Shown here: one piece after another, positions 24,228 through 31,720 of the stretch | How positions within the stretch are numbered: position 1 is the first letter of the stretch | How the letters are laid out: each line of letters begins with the position of its first letter | Origin: Flavobacterium sp. KACC 22763 | Lineage (GTDB): Bacteria > Bacteroidota > Bacteroidia > Flavobacteriales > Flavobacteriaceae | Assembly: GCF_028736155.1 (NCBI RefSeq) | Contig: NZ_CP117879.1 | Location: 496,001 to 560,000, forward strand | Direction: 5' to 3' | DNA: 64,000 bases | Notes under the pieces: model-generated | The model's database searches: none | Seen by the model: the letters and a program-made list of their open reading frames with translations, nothing else | Told to the model about the DNA's origin: nothing | Program-made: the position numbers and the translations under genes

Positions 24228-25193
24228 TTATGAAGTAGGGCTATCTTTAAAAATAACACGATTTGTCCAGCCTTTTAAAGTGTATTGACTCAAAATGGAA
24301 TCTGGAATCTTCTCATATTCATTTTCAAAAAAAGCTACAGGTATAACAGGATTTTTTTCATCAATAATCAAAATGTTATTCGGATTGTAAAAATCGTAGT
24401 TTTTGATATCTGCATTCGTAGTTATCAGCTTTTTATCTAGACCCAAACTCTCAAAAACTCTGAAAGTAAGTCCGATTTGACCAAGTCGATTAATGTCTAA
24501 AAGCACTTTCGAACGATTGATATAATCATTTACTTCGCTCAAAGGCATGTGGCTTTTTATATAAGTGATATTTTGATCATTGTCTTTCTGTTTTTTATCA
24601 TAAACAATGAATTTGAATTTTGAATGCTGCGAAGCCAAATTAGCCGCAATTCTTTTTAGTATTGGAAGTCGCTTGTCAATTGAACTGATATTAAAAACAT
24701 CGAATTCAAATTGATTATTGTGGATTGCGTTTCCTGAATTATAAATCCAGTTTGGAGCAAATTTTAAATTGTATTTTTCGCAGTCTTCTTTTTCAAATGA
24801 GAAAACCTCATCAAAGCAATGAAGAACACGTTTGATTTTTGGGCAACGATAAATGTTGTCATTAAAAAATCCGATTGATTTTTTGGTATAATTTTTAAAT
24901 TCTAAAATGCTTTCGGGAGTTATAAAATCTCCTTTTATGGTTAAAATCACATCTTGAATCTGATCGTTTTTCTTTAATTCATTGATGATTTCTTTTCCGT
25001 AATGCTGATGTTTCAAATTTGTTTTGAAAAACGCTTTTAAGATTACATTGTATGCCTTATGAAATACAGAAGGGTATTTAAATTTGAAATTATTAAAATC
25101 GATATGACGAACCGTATGGCCTTGTTTTTCTAAGTCTGCCGCTATATGTTTGTTAAGTCCCCAGTTGTCTAAACTTATAAGAGTAATATGCAT
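24228..25193 (-). CDS. Glycosyltransferase-like protein (GT-B, CgeB-related)
   Basis: The 321-residue protein begins with an N-terminal Rossmann-like part (MHITLISLDNWGLNKHIAAD). It ends with a GT-B C-terminal motif, SKVLLDINRLGQIGLTFRVF followed by ESLGLDKKLITTNADIKNY, typical of retaining GT-B enzymes related to CgeB/GT4-like proteins. No signal peptide or membrane helix. The sugar donor is unknown. It diverges from the sugar kinase gene at 25254, and the neighbourhood suggests lipopolysaccharide core or O-chain assembly. Confidence 0.65.
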   Translation of the reverse strand: MHITLISLDNWGLNKHIAADLEKQGHTVRHIDFNNFKFKYPSVFHKAYNVILKAFFKTNLKHQHYGKEIINELKKNDQIQDVILTIKGDFITPESILEFKNYTKKSIGFFNDNIYRCPKIKRVLHCFDEVFSFEKEDCEKYNLKFAPNWIYNSGNAIHNNQFEFDVFNISSIDKRLPILKRIAANLASQHSKFKFIVYDKKQKDNDQNITYIKSHMPLSEVNDYINRSKVLLDINRLGQIGLTFRVFESLGLDKKLITTNADIKNYDFYNPNNILIIDEKNPVIPVAFFENEYEKIPDSILSQYTLKGWTNRVIFKDSPTS

Positions 25194-25253
25194 TATCTAC
25201 GAAATAGTTTTTATTAGTTGGTAAAACTAGCTAAATTTGCTGAAACAATTTTT

Positions 25254-26021
25254 ATGATTTTAAGATTAAATCGCGGATATGAAAAATTTGAAAGTATTCT
25301 TCTTGAATATATTCGTTTTTTCGATACAAAAGGAGAGGACTTTGTAATTGGCCAGCGCAATCAGATAAAACTTTTTGATTTAGACGATGAAAAAATAAAC
25401 ATAAAATCGTTTAAAGTTCCGCACTTTATCAATAAAATTGCATATAAATACTTCAGAAAATCAAAAGCAAAACGCTCTTTTGAGTTTGCAAACAAATTGT
25501 TGGAATTGGGTGTTGGAACTCCAAAACCTATTGCATTTGCCGAATTTTCATCAATCTTAGGTTTAGAAAAGAGCTTTTACGTGAGCGAGCAATTGCAATG
25601 CGATCTTACGTATAGAGAATTGGTAGAAATACCTGATTTTTCAGATCGTGAAAATATCTTAAGACAATTTACTAAATTTAGTTTTGATCTTCACGAAAAA
25701 GGAATTGAATTTCTAGATCATTCTCCAGGAAATACTTTAATAAAAAAGAATGCCGGCGGAAATTATGATTTCTTTCTGGTAGACTTAAACAGAATGGAAT
25801 TTCACAATTCGATGTCTTTTGAAATGCGTATGAAAAACTTGTGCCGTTTGACACCGCTGAAAGAGATGGTGGCGACAATGAGTAATGAATATGCTAAATA
25901 TTATAAAGCAGAATCTGAAGAGAAGATTTTTGAGACTTTATGGAAATATACTTCAGATTTTCAAGAGAAGTTTTATAGAAAAAAACGCCTAAAAAAGAAG
26001 CTTAAATTCTGGAAGAAGTAA
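25254..26021 (+). CDS. Lipopolysaccharide core sugar kinase (WaaP/KdkA/InaA family)
   Basis: This 255-residue protein has a eukaryotic-kinase-like fold of the LPS kinase type: GxP/GVGTPKPIAFAEF (about residue 85-98), the catalytic loop FLDHSPGNTLIKK (Asp about residue 150) and the metal-binding FFLVDLNRMEF. The family phosphorylates Kdo or heptose in the LPS core, which strengthens the outer membrane. I took the ATG at 25254 over an in-frame TTG at 25218; a -7 element TAAATTTG at 25232-25239 supports that. The 3' end overlaps the convergent glycosyltransferase by 20 bp. Confidence 0.85.
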   Translation: MILRLNRGYEKFESILLEYIRFFDTKGEDFVIGQRNQIKLFDLDDEKINIKSFKVPHFINKIAYKYFRKSKAKRSFEFANKLLELGVGTPKPIAFAEFSSILGLEKSFYVSEQLQCDLTYRELVEIPDFSDRENILRQFTKFSFDLHEKGIEFLDHSPGNTLIKKNAGGNYDFFLVDLNRMEFHNSMSFEMRMKNLCRLTPLKEMVATMSNEYAKYYKAESEEKIFETLWKYTSDFQEKFYRKKRLKKKLKFWKK

Positions 26022-26772
26022 TTCTTCTTAATTCTTTATAGCGAATGTAGACGCTGTAAGCATTCAAATAACATATAATTATACCTTTTCTGCCATCCAA
26101 AAAACCAAAACGGATTATAAACTGGTACAAGAAAGTGTATAAAGGATGAAAAAGCTGCATTAAAAAATAAGGCTTTATTCCTTTTGCAAATTTTTCATTG
26201 GCTTTAAGAATGCCATAATTATACATTTTTGATTTATAATCTTCATAAGAAGAATAAGAGAAATGTATGATTTTGTGTTTTAAAGAAGCAATTTTTCCGC
26301 TGACGATTAATTTTTCATGAACGGTTCTTTCCTCATTATATCGGCACTTTGATTTATCAAAAAGCCTGAAAATCTTATCGGTTTGCCAGCCGCTGAAATT
26401 CAGTCGACAATTTTTAAACATAAAAATGCGATAGATAAAATAAGCGCTTGCCACATTTTTAGAATTAATTGCTGTAACGATTTCAGATTTTAATTCAGAT
26501 GTTAGCTTTTCATCAGCATCAATAAATAAAATCCATTGGTTTTTTGCTTGATCTAAGGCAAAATTTCGCTGAGAAGTATAATTAGTAAAATGATGTTGAA
26601 TTAGTTTTACATTGGCAAAAGACTCAACGATATTTACTGTTTTATCGGTGCTATAGGAATCAACAACAATGATTTCATCAGCAAAATCTACATCTTCAAG
26701 AAGCGATTTTATATGATGTTCTTCGTTAAGCGTAATAATCAGAACTGATAATTTCTGCTTTTCACTATTCAT
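26002..26772 (-). CDS. Glycosyltransferase family 2 (WaaE/KdtX-like)
   Basis: The 256-residue protein has a GT-A fold: LSVLIITLNEEHHIKSLLED at the N-terminus, DEIIVVDSYSTDKTV for the nucleotide site and WILFIDADEKL for the DxD-like metal site. The C-terminal FSGWQTDKIFRLFDKSKC region and a basic tail match the LPS core beta-1,4-glucosyltransferase group (WaaE). It probably transfers a hexose onto lipid A-core at the cytoplasmic face of the inner membrane. It lies downstream of the GT9 gene with a 21 bp gap, the same order as in many LPS clusters. Confidence 0.85.
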   Translation of the reverse strand: MNSEKQKLSVLIITLNEEHHIKSLLEDVDFADEIIVVDSYSTDKTVNIVESFANVKLIQHHFTNYTSQRNFALDQAKNQWILFIDADEKLTSELKSEIVTAINSKNVASAYFIYRIFMFKNCRLNFSGWQTDKIFRLFDKSKCRYNEERTVHEKLIVSGKIASLKHKIIHFSYSSYEDYKSKMYNYGILKANEKFAKGIKPYFLMQLFHPLYTFLYQFIIRFGFLDGRKGIIICYLNAYSVYIRYKELRRITSSRI

Positions 26773-26793
26773 TGGAGATTCCTTTTACTTTTT

Positions 26794-27858
26794 TCAATTT
26801 TTATATTCTTGAAAATAAGTTTCTAGCTTTTGAAGCATCAATTCCAGCGGATATTCAGCATAATATTCAAAAGTATGTTCTTTTATGTATTGCTCTGTAT
26901 GCTTCTCGTAGATTTCAGGTTTTAAGTCTTTTAAATGGATAGAAGCATTTTTTGCTTCATTTTCAAACAGCTGCCAAGTTTCTTTTCTAACAGAAGGAGT
27001 GAAGATAGAAAAGGTTGGAATTTCAAGTGCTTTTGCCATATTTACAGCGCCACCTTCGTTTCCTATCAGCATTTCGCATTGAGAAAGCAATGCTAAAAAC
27101 TGACGTAAATCGGTAGCGTATAAATCAAAAATAATATGCTTTTTGGTTTCTTCAGAGCAATGATTGTATACTTCCAGAGCCTGCTCTTTTTGGTTCGGAA
27201 TGTAATTAAAGAGAATAGTAGCGTTTGTTTTGGCTACAGTAAAATCAATAATTTTTGCCATTCCATCAAGCGGATAAGTTTTATAGTGCTCGCTTCCTAA
27301 AATTCCAAACATGATCAATGGTTTCTCAGAATCTACATTATAGCTTTTTAAAATATTTTTTGCTTCGGTAATCTCAGATTCTTTTAAAAAGATTTTCGGT
27401 TTTACGTTTGTTATCTTTTCAGAGAAAAAAGGTTTAAGAAGCAATAATCTGTTTTCAATCGCCAGACCAAATTCTGATTTTATAGCATCAAAACGTTCAT
27501 AGCTATAATTGTAGAAAATATTAGAATACCATTTATGGTATGAAACTTTATATTTTGCACCAGAAAAAAATGTGATTAGGCTAGTTCCTAATTTACTGTA
27601 GACATCTATTACAGCATCGTATTTTTTTCTTCGCATCTCAAAAATGAACTTAATAAACCCAAAAGTCGATTTTCTGATTTTATTAGTCACTGGTATAATG
27701 TTATCAATATTCGGATTCTCTAAAAGAACATCAATCGAATTAGGATAACACATATAGTCAATTGTTGAGTCAGGAAACTTGGCTTTAAGATTGTTACAGA
27801 TAATTGTACTTGTTAAGACGTCTCCGATTCTTTTTTGCTGAATGACTAATATTCTCAT
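26794..27858 (-). CDS. Glycosyltransferase family 9 (heptosyltransferase-like)
   Basis: The 354-residue protein starts MRILVIQQKRIGDVLTSTII, the hallmark of ADP-heptose:LPS heptosyltransferases. It has a central GILGSEHYKTYPLD phosphate loop and a C-terminal CEMLIGNEGGAVNMAKAL motif, where the GNEGG segment is the usual donor-binding element (G-D/N-x-G-x-x-H in many members, here with Ala-Val-Asn in place of the final His). It should transfer a heptose or hexose to the LPS core. The next gene downstream is a GT2. Confidence 0.85.
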   Translation of the reverse strand: MRILVIQQKRIGDVLTSTIICNNLKAKFPDSTIDYMCYPNSIDVLLENPNIDNIIPVTNKIRKSTFGFIKFIFEMRRKKYDAVIDVYSKLGTSLITFFSGAKYKVSYHKWYSNIFYNYSYERFDAIKSEFGLAIENRLLLLKPFFSEKITNVKPKIFLKESEITEAKNILKSYNVDSEKPLIMFGILGSEHYKTYPLDGMAKIIDFTVAKTNATILFNYIPNQKEQALEVYNHCSEETKKHIIFDLYATDLRQFLALLSQCEMLIGNEGGAVNMAKALEIPTFSIFTPSVRKETWQLFENEAKNASIHLKDLKPEIYEKHTEQYIKEHTFEYYAEYPLELMLQKLETYFQEYKN

Positions 27859-27953
27859 TTGGGTATTTGTTCAATTAGAAGGCTAAAATACAAACTATTT
27901 TATGAAGTGTACAAGTGATGGTATTAATAAGATTAAACTAAATTAAAAAGTTA

Positions 27954-27961
27954 TATTTTTG
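27954..27961 (+). promoter_or_regulatory. -7 element before the second GT2 gene
   Basis: TATTTTTG matches TAnnTTTG 23 bp before the ATG. No TTG at the right spacing. Confidence 0.35.
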
Positions 27962-27984
27962 TGCTCAACAAATTAAAATGAACA

Positions 27985-28734
27985 ATGGGAATTAGCGGTT
28001 TGGTTATTACATTCAATGAAGAAAAAAACATTGGAAAATGTATAGATGCCTTATTTAAAGTTTGTGATGAAGTTATTATTGTAGACTCTTTCAGTAAAGA
28101 TCGTACGGTAGAAATAGCTCAAGAAAAAGGAGCACAAGTTATTCAGCAAGCATTTCTAGGAGACGGTCCGCAGCGTACACACGGATTGCCTTTTTGTAAA
28201 AATGACTGGATTTTAAATCTTGATGCTGATGAGTTTCTAGATAAAGATGCTGAAGAATTTATTTTGAATAAAAAATATCTGGAAGGAAACTACGATGCCA
28301 TGAGTTTTAGAGTAAAAAACTTTTTGGCAGATAAATTAATTGATTTTTCAGGATGGTATCCAGATCATAAAGTTCGTTTTTTTAACAAACAAACAGCTCA
28401 TCCTTCAGATTCTAAAGTACATCAGAAAATTGTAGCTCAAAATGAGAAAAAAGTTGCGGTTCATATTTTGCACTATGGATGGGATTCTTTTGATCAGATT
28501 ATAGCAAAAAAGAACCAATATTCCGGATGGCATGCGCAACAATTATATGATCAAGGGAAAAGAATTAACGCGTTTAAGCCTGTTCTTAACGGAACTGTAG
28601 CTTTTGTTCGCTGTTATTTCTTCAAAAAAGGAATCTTCAACGGTCTTGACGGATTGACAATTGCAATGATTCAGGCTTTTTTCTCTTATATGAAGTATGC
28701 TAAACTTATAAAACTTCAAAAAAATAAGAAGTAA
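27985..28734 (+). CDS. Glycosyltransferase family 2 (WaaE-like paralogue)
   Basis: A 249-residue GT-A protein with GISGLVITFNEEKNIGKCID, DEVIIVDSFSKDRTVEIA and WILNLDADEFLDKDAEE. It shares the same domain plan as the protein at 26002-26772, including the FSGWYPDHKVRFFNKQTAHP region, so it is a divergent paralogue of the WaaE type on the opposite strand. The C-terminus ends with two weakly hydrophobic stretches. It should act in LPS or capsular glycan synthesis. Confidence 0.85.
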   Translation: MGISGLVITFNEEKNIGKCIDALFKVCDEVIIVDSFSKDRTVEIAQEKGAQVIQQAFLGDGPQRTHGLPFCKNDWILNLDADEFLDKDAEEFILNKKYLEGNYDAMSFRVKNFLADKLIDFSGWYPDHKVRFFNKQTAHPSDSKVHQKIVAQNEKKVAVHILHYGWDSFDQIIAKKNQYSGWHAQQLYDQGKRINAFKPVLNGTVAFVRCYFFKKGIFNGLDGLTIAMIQAFFSYMKYAKLIKLQKNKK

Positions 28735-28741
28735 AAAAAAA

Positions 28742-28776
28742 CCAAATTCCAATAATAAAATGGAATTTGGATTTTT
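28742..28776. terminator. Terminator between GT2 and dapD
   Basis: Perfect 10 bp repeat CCAAATTCCA / TGGAATTTGG with an A run before and a T run after, between two convergent genes. Confidence 0.8.
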
Positions 28777-28797
28777 AATATTAAGATCTTTTAAAAC

Positions 28798-29613
28798 CTA
28801 TACAGCAACATCGTATTCACGAAGTGCATTGTTTAAAGAAGTTTTTAAATCTGTAGATGGTTTACGAGTTCCAATAATTAAAGCGCAAGGAACTTGATAT
28901 TCTCCAGCAGCAAATTTCTTTGTGTAGCTTCCCGGAATAACCACAGAACGTGCTGGTACATAACCTTTCATTTCAACTGGTTCGTCACCTGTAACATCGA
29001 TAATTTTAGTTGATGCTGTCAAGCATACATTAGCACCAAGAACTGCTTCTTTACCAACGTGAACACCTTCAACAACAATACAACGAGATCCAATAAAAGC
29101 ACCATCTTCAATGATTACTGGAGCAGCTTGCAATGGCTCAAGAACACCACCAATACCAACACCACCACTTAAGTGAACGTTTTTACCAATTTGAGCACAG
29201 CTTCCTACAGTTGCCCAAGTATCAACCATTGTTCCTTCGTCAACATAAGCACCAATGTTTACGTAACTTGGCATTAAGATTACACCGCTTGAGATGTAAG
29301 CTCCATAACGCGCAACAGCATTTGGTACTACACGGATTCCTTTTTCAGCATAATTTCTTTTTAGCAACATTTTATCGTGGTATTCAAAAATACCAGATTC
29401 CCATGTTTCCATTTTCTGAATCGGGAAATACATCACAACTGCTTTCTTAACCCATTCGTTTACTTGCCATTTGTCACCAACTGGTTCAGCAACACGTAAT
29501 TTTCCTGCGTCTACCAATTCGATAACTTCTCTAATGGCATTAGTAGTTGTAGTTTCTTGCAATAAAGCTCTGTTTTCCCAAGCTTGTTCAATTATAGTCT
29601 GTAAAGAATTCAT
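28798..29613 (-). CDS. dapD: Tetrahydrodipicolinate N-succinyltransferase
   Basis: DapD adds a succinyl group from succinyl-CoA in lysine and meso-diaminopimelate synthesis. The 271-residue protein has the N-terminal helical part and a left-handed beta-helix of hexapeptide repeats: GAYISSGVILMPSYVNIGAY, GTMVDTWATVGSCAQIGKNV, LSGGVGIGGVLEPLQAAPVI, then AFIGSRCIVVEGVHVGKEAV. Length fits the family. A consensus promoter is at 29630-29657 and leaves a 12 nt leader. Confidence 0.95.
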   Translation of the reverse strand: MNSLQTIIEQAWENRALLQETTTTNAIREVIELVDAGKLRVAEPVGDKWQVNEWVKKAVVMYFPIQKMETWESGIFEYHDKMLLKRNYAEKGIRVVPNAVARYGAYISSGVILMPSYVNIGAYVDEGTMVDTWATVGSCAQIGKNVHLSGGVGIGGVLEPLQAAPVIIEDGAFIGSRCIVVEGVHVGKEAVLGANVCLTASTKIIDVTGDEPVEMKGYVPARSVVIPGSYTKKFAAGEYQVPCALIIGTRKPSTDLKTSLNNALREYDVAV

Positions 29614-29629
29614 ACGTTTAATTTTTTGG

Positions 29630-29657
29630 CAAAGATAACGTATTTGTAGAAATGCAA
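29630..29657 (-). promoter_or_regulatory. dapD promoter
   Basis: TTG (29657-29655), 17 bp spacer, TATCTTTG (29637-29630) on the minus strand; start of transcription expected near 29626. Confidence 0.6.
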
Positions 29658-29780
29658 AAAAGCAAAACCACTTGAAAATGTTACAGATTTAACTTTTTGT
29701 TTCTTATTTGTAAAGTTGGTAGGACTCGTATATGTTTTGTTTAATGTTATTACCGCTAGAAGTTTTTTTTATATCAAAAT

Positions 29781-29824
29781 ATGACAAAAATCAGGATTTG
29801 TGCTTTTTCTTCGCTTTACTTTCG
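29781..29824 (+). promoter_or_regulatory. Fnr-type box and -7 element before PAS gene (weaker copy)
   Basis: ATGACAAAAATCAG (29781-29794) has the TGAC-N4-ATCA core of the boxes before ccoI, ccoS and hemN. TACTTTCG (29817-29824; one mismatch from TAnnTTTG) begins exactly 29.5 bp after its centre, the same spacing as at the other three. Weaker because the outer positions of the palindrome do not match. Confidence 0.45.
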
Positions 29825-29874
29825 CAGTGTTGATCAACATTCCATTCCATAAATAATCATATAAGCAGTAAAAT

Positions 29875-30507
29875 ATGAATCAAGAAAATCACCTTCAAAA
29901 CAGAGTAATTATAGACAAAGAAGTAAGCTGGGATAAAACTCAGGTTATTATGAGTAAAACAAATGCCTACGGTATTATAGAATATGCCAACGAAGTATTT
30001 GTAGATGTCTGTGGTTACGAAGACTATGAGTTAATGGGACAGCCTCATAATATCATACGTCACCCAGATATGCCGAAAGTAATCTTTAAAGTACTTTGGG
30101 AAAATCTTAAAAACGGAAAAAACTTTCACGCTATTGTAAAAAACCTTGCAAAGTCTGGAAGATACTATTGGGTAATTACAGATTTTGAAATTGCCCGAGA
30201 TGAAAACGACGTTATTGTAAATTTTTTTGGTAGAAGACAAGCTGTGCCACAAGAGGTAATTGCATTGCATATTGAACCTTTGTATAAAAAGTTATTGCAG
30301 ATCGAAGCGGCAAGCGGAGTAGAATTTAGCGAAAAGTACTTGATCGGATTCTTAGAAGAGAAAAAGAGAACTTATGTCGAATATATTAAGGAGCTGATTT
30401 ACGAACATGAAAAGTCACAATCTAAGTTTGCTAATTATACTGAAGAAGAGGATGCAGGAGAGGAAGAAGAACACAGAGGTTTTTTCAGCCGTTTGTTCGG
30501 AAGATAA
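29875..30507 (+). CDS. PAS domain protein (Aer-like sensor, no output domain)
   Basis: The 210-residue cytoplasmic protein has one PAS domain (about residues 20-125) of the Aer type: MSKTNAYGIIEYANEVFVDV, GQPHNIIRHPDMPKVIFK and WVITDFEIARDENDVI. The HNIIRHPDMP motif is a signature of the Aer/PAS group that binds FAD or haem and senses redox or oxygen. There is no methyl-accepting or kinase domain; a charged helical tail ends in GFFSRLFGR. It probably passes a signal by protein contact. A candidate Fnr-type box lies upstream. Confidence 0.8.
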   Translation: MNQENHLQNRVIIDKEVSWDKTQVIMSKTNAYGIIEYANEVFVDVCGYEDYELMGQPHNIIRHPDMPKVIFKVLWENLKNGKNFHAIVKNLAKSGRYYWVITDFEIARDENDVIVNFFGRRQAVPQEVIALHIEPLYKKLLQIEAASGVEFSEKYLIGFLEEKKRTYVEYIKELIYEHEKSQSKFANYTEEEDAGEEEEHRGFFSRLFGR

Positions 30508-30544
30508 ATTGAGTTATTTTTTAGGTTTGAATATTTGGATAAAA

Positions 30545-30578
30545 GTCCGCCTTGAGTTTTCAGGGCGGATTTTTTTTA
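30545..30578 (+). terminator. Terminator after the PAS gene
   Basis: Stem TCCGCC-TTGA / TC-AGGGCGGA (30546 to 30569) followed by T8. Confidence 0.8.
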
Positions 30579-30612
30579 AGTTTAATTTAAAAAACATGAA
30601 TTTAAAAAGGTT

Positions 30613-30620
30613 TATATTTG
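30613..30620 (+). promoter_or_regulatory. -7 element of the toxin-antitoxin operon
   Basis: TATATTTG matches TAnnTTTG, 20 bp before the antitoxin ATG. No TTG at the right spacing was found. Confidence 0.35.
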
Positions 30621-30640
30621 TGTTGTAAAATTGAAGTGTT

Positions 30641-30886
30641 ATGGAAGCGATTAGATTAGAATTTCAGCCAGAAATTAGAGAAAAAATCTTAAAATTATTA
30701 AGTTCATTTTCTTCTGATGAATTGAAAATTGTGCAAGAAGATAGTTTTTCTGATCCAGAATTTGAAAAGAATAAGAAAATTTTGCAGGAAAGAGCTGAAA
30801 AAATAGAAAATCAGACAGCTCAATATATTACTTTTGAAGAGTTGGATATTTTGTTAGAGGAGACAATTAAGAAATATGAAGATTAA
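30641..30886 (+). CDS. Antitoxin of a type II toxin-antitoxin pair
   Basis: An 81-residue acidic protein placed directly before a RelE/ParE-type toxin and overlapping it by 11 bp. The N-terminal IRLEFQPEIREKILKLLSSF is helical, and the C-terminal acidic ITFEELDILLEETIKKYED could wrap the toxin. Family assignment is not clear from sequence alone; it has the length and placement of many Bacteroidota antitoxins. A -7 element lies 20 bp upstream. Confidence 0.7.
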   Translation: MEAIRLEFQPEIREKILKLLSSFSSDELKIVQEDSFSDPEFEKNKKILQERAEKIENQTAQYITFEELDILLEETIKKYED

Positions 30887-31154
30887 GTTAACTGTTGAAT
30901 TTAATGATGATCTTAAAAATATTGTGTACTTTATTGCGAAAGATAAACCTATTGCGGCAAGAAAATTCAAAAATGAATTATTGAAACATTTAAAAAAAGA
31001 TTTACAAAATCCATTTCACTCTAAAAAATCCATTTATTTTGATAATGAAACTTATAGGGATTATGTTTTTAAAGGTTATACCACTATTTTTAAAATTGAC
31101 TCCGAACAAAAGACTATTCATGTGATTGGTATTTTAAAACATCGACTTTTTTAA
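30876..31154 (+). CDS. RelE/ParE-family toxin
   Basis: The 92-residue basic protein has the RelE/ParE fold pattern: an N-terminal strand, two helices (ARKFKNELLKHLKKDLQNP), and a beta-sheet ending in YRDYVFKGYTTIFKID and HVIGILKHR. The HVIGIL-K-HR end with arginine is typical. The family cleaves mRNA on the ribosome (RelE) or poisons gyrase (ParE); which applies is not shown. The antitoxin gene is immediately upstream and ruvX 26 bp downstream on the same strand. Confidence 0.75.
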   Translation: MKIKLTVEFNDDLKNIVYFIAKDKPIAARKFKNELLKHLKKDLQNPFHSKKSIYFDNETYRDYVFKGYTTIFKIDSEQKTIHVIGILKHRLF

Positions 31155-31180
31155 ATTAAATTTGCTGAAAACTAATCAAA

Positions 31181-31594
31181 ATGCCAAGAATCCTTTCAAT
31201 AGATTACGGACAAAAACGTACGGGAATTGCAGTTACAGACGAAATGCAGATTATTGCTTCAGGCTTAACAACAATTCCTACCCATACTTTGGTTGACTTT
31301 TTAAAAGATTATTTTGCTAAAGAAAAAGTCGAAGCGGTTTTGATTGGAGAACCCAAGCAAATGAATGGAGAGCCATCTCAAAGCGCTTCTGTAATTAATG
31401 GTTTTGTGACTCACTTTTCGAATATCTTTCCAGACATGAAAGTGATTCGTGTTGATGAGCGTTTTACTTCAAAAATGGCATTTCAAACCATGATCGACAG
31501 TGGTTTAAGTAAAAAACAGCGTCAGAACAAAGGTTTAATAGACGAAATTTCTGCCACAATTCTGCTTCAAGATTATCTTTCCGCAAAAAAATAG
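31181..31594 (+). CDS. ruvX: Holliday junction resolvase RuvX (YqgF)
   Basis: The 137-residue protein has the RNase-H-like YqgF fold: ILSIDYGQKRTGIAVTD (catalytic Asp at about residue 6), VLIGEPKQMNGEPS, and VDERFTSKMA with DEISATILLQDYL near the end. The family resolves recombination intermediates and in other bacteria processes 16S rRNA 5' ends. It probably shares a transcript with the toxin-antitoxin pair, since only 26 bp separate them. Confidence 0.9.
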   Translation: MPRILSIDYGQKRTGIAVTDEMQIIASGLTTIPTHTLVDFLKDYFAKEKVEAVLIGEPKQMNGEPSQSASVINGFVTHFSNIFPDMKVIRVDERFTSKMAFQTMIDSGLSKKQRQNKGLIDEISATILLQDYLSAKK

Positions 31595-31690
31595 CGCTCT
31601 TCGTCGTATTTTTTATTTATAATTTAATGGTTTTTAGAAAATTCTAACTTTTATCATCTAAAAATTAGTTTTTTTTTGCAATTAAAAAAG

Positions 31691-31698
31691 TACCTTTG
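31691..31698 (+). promoter_or_regulatory. -7 element of mqo
   Basis: TACCTTTG matches TAnnTTTG 23 bp before the ATG. TTG upstream lies only 12 bp away. A 14 bp dyad, TTAGAA-AA-TTCTAA (31634-31647), lies about 50 bp upstream and might be a regulator site. Confidence 0.4.
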
Positions 31699-31720
31699 CA
31701 CTTTAAATAAAAATACTGTT

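Noticed and set aside
29133..29450. Open frame on the plus strand within dapD
   Set aside because: His/Gln-rich product from the antisense of the hexapeptide repeats of dapD.
31634..31647. TTAGAA-AA-TTCTAA dyad before mqo as an Fnr box
   Set aside because: It lacks TGA half-sites and its distance to the -7 element (about 50 bp) differs from the 29.5 bp of the other boxes.
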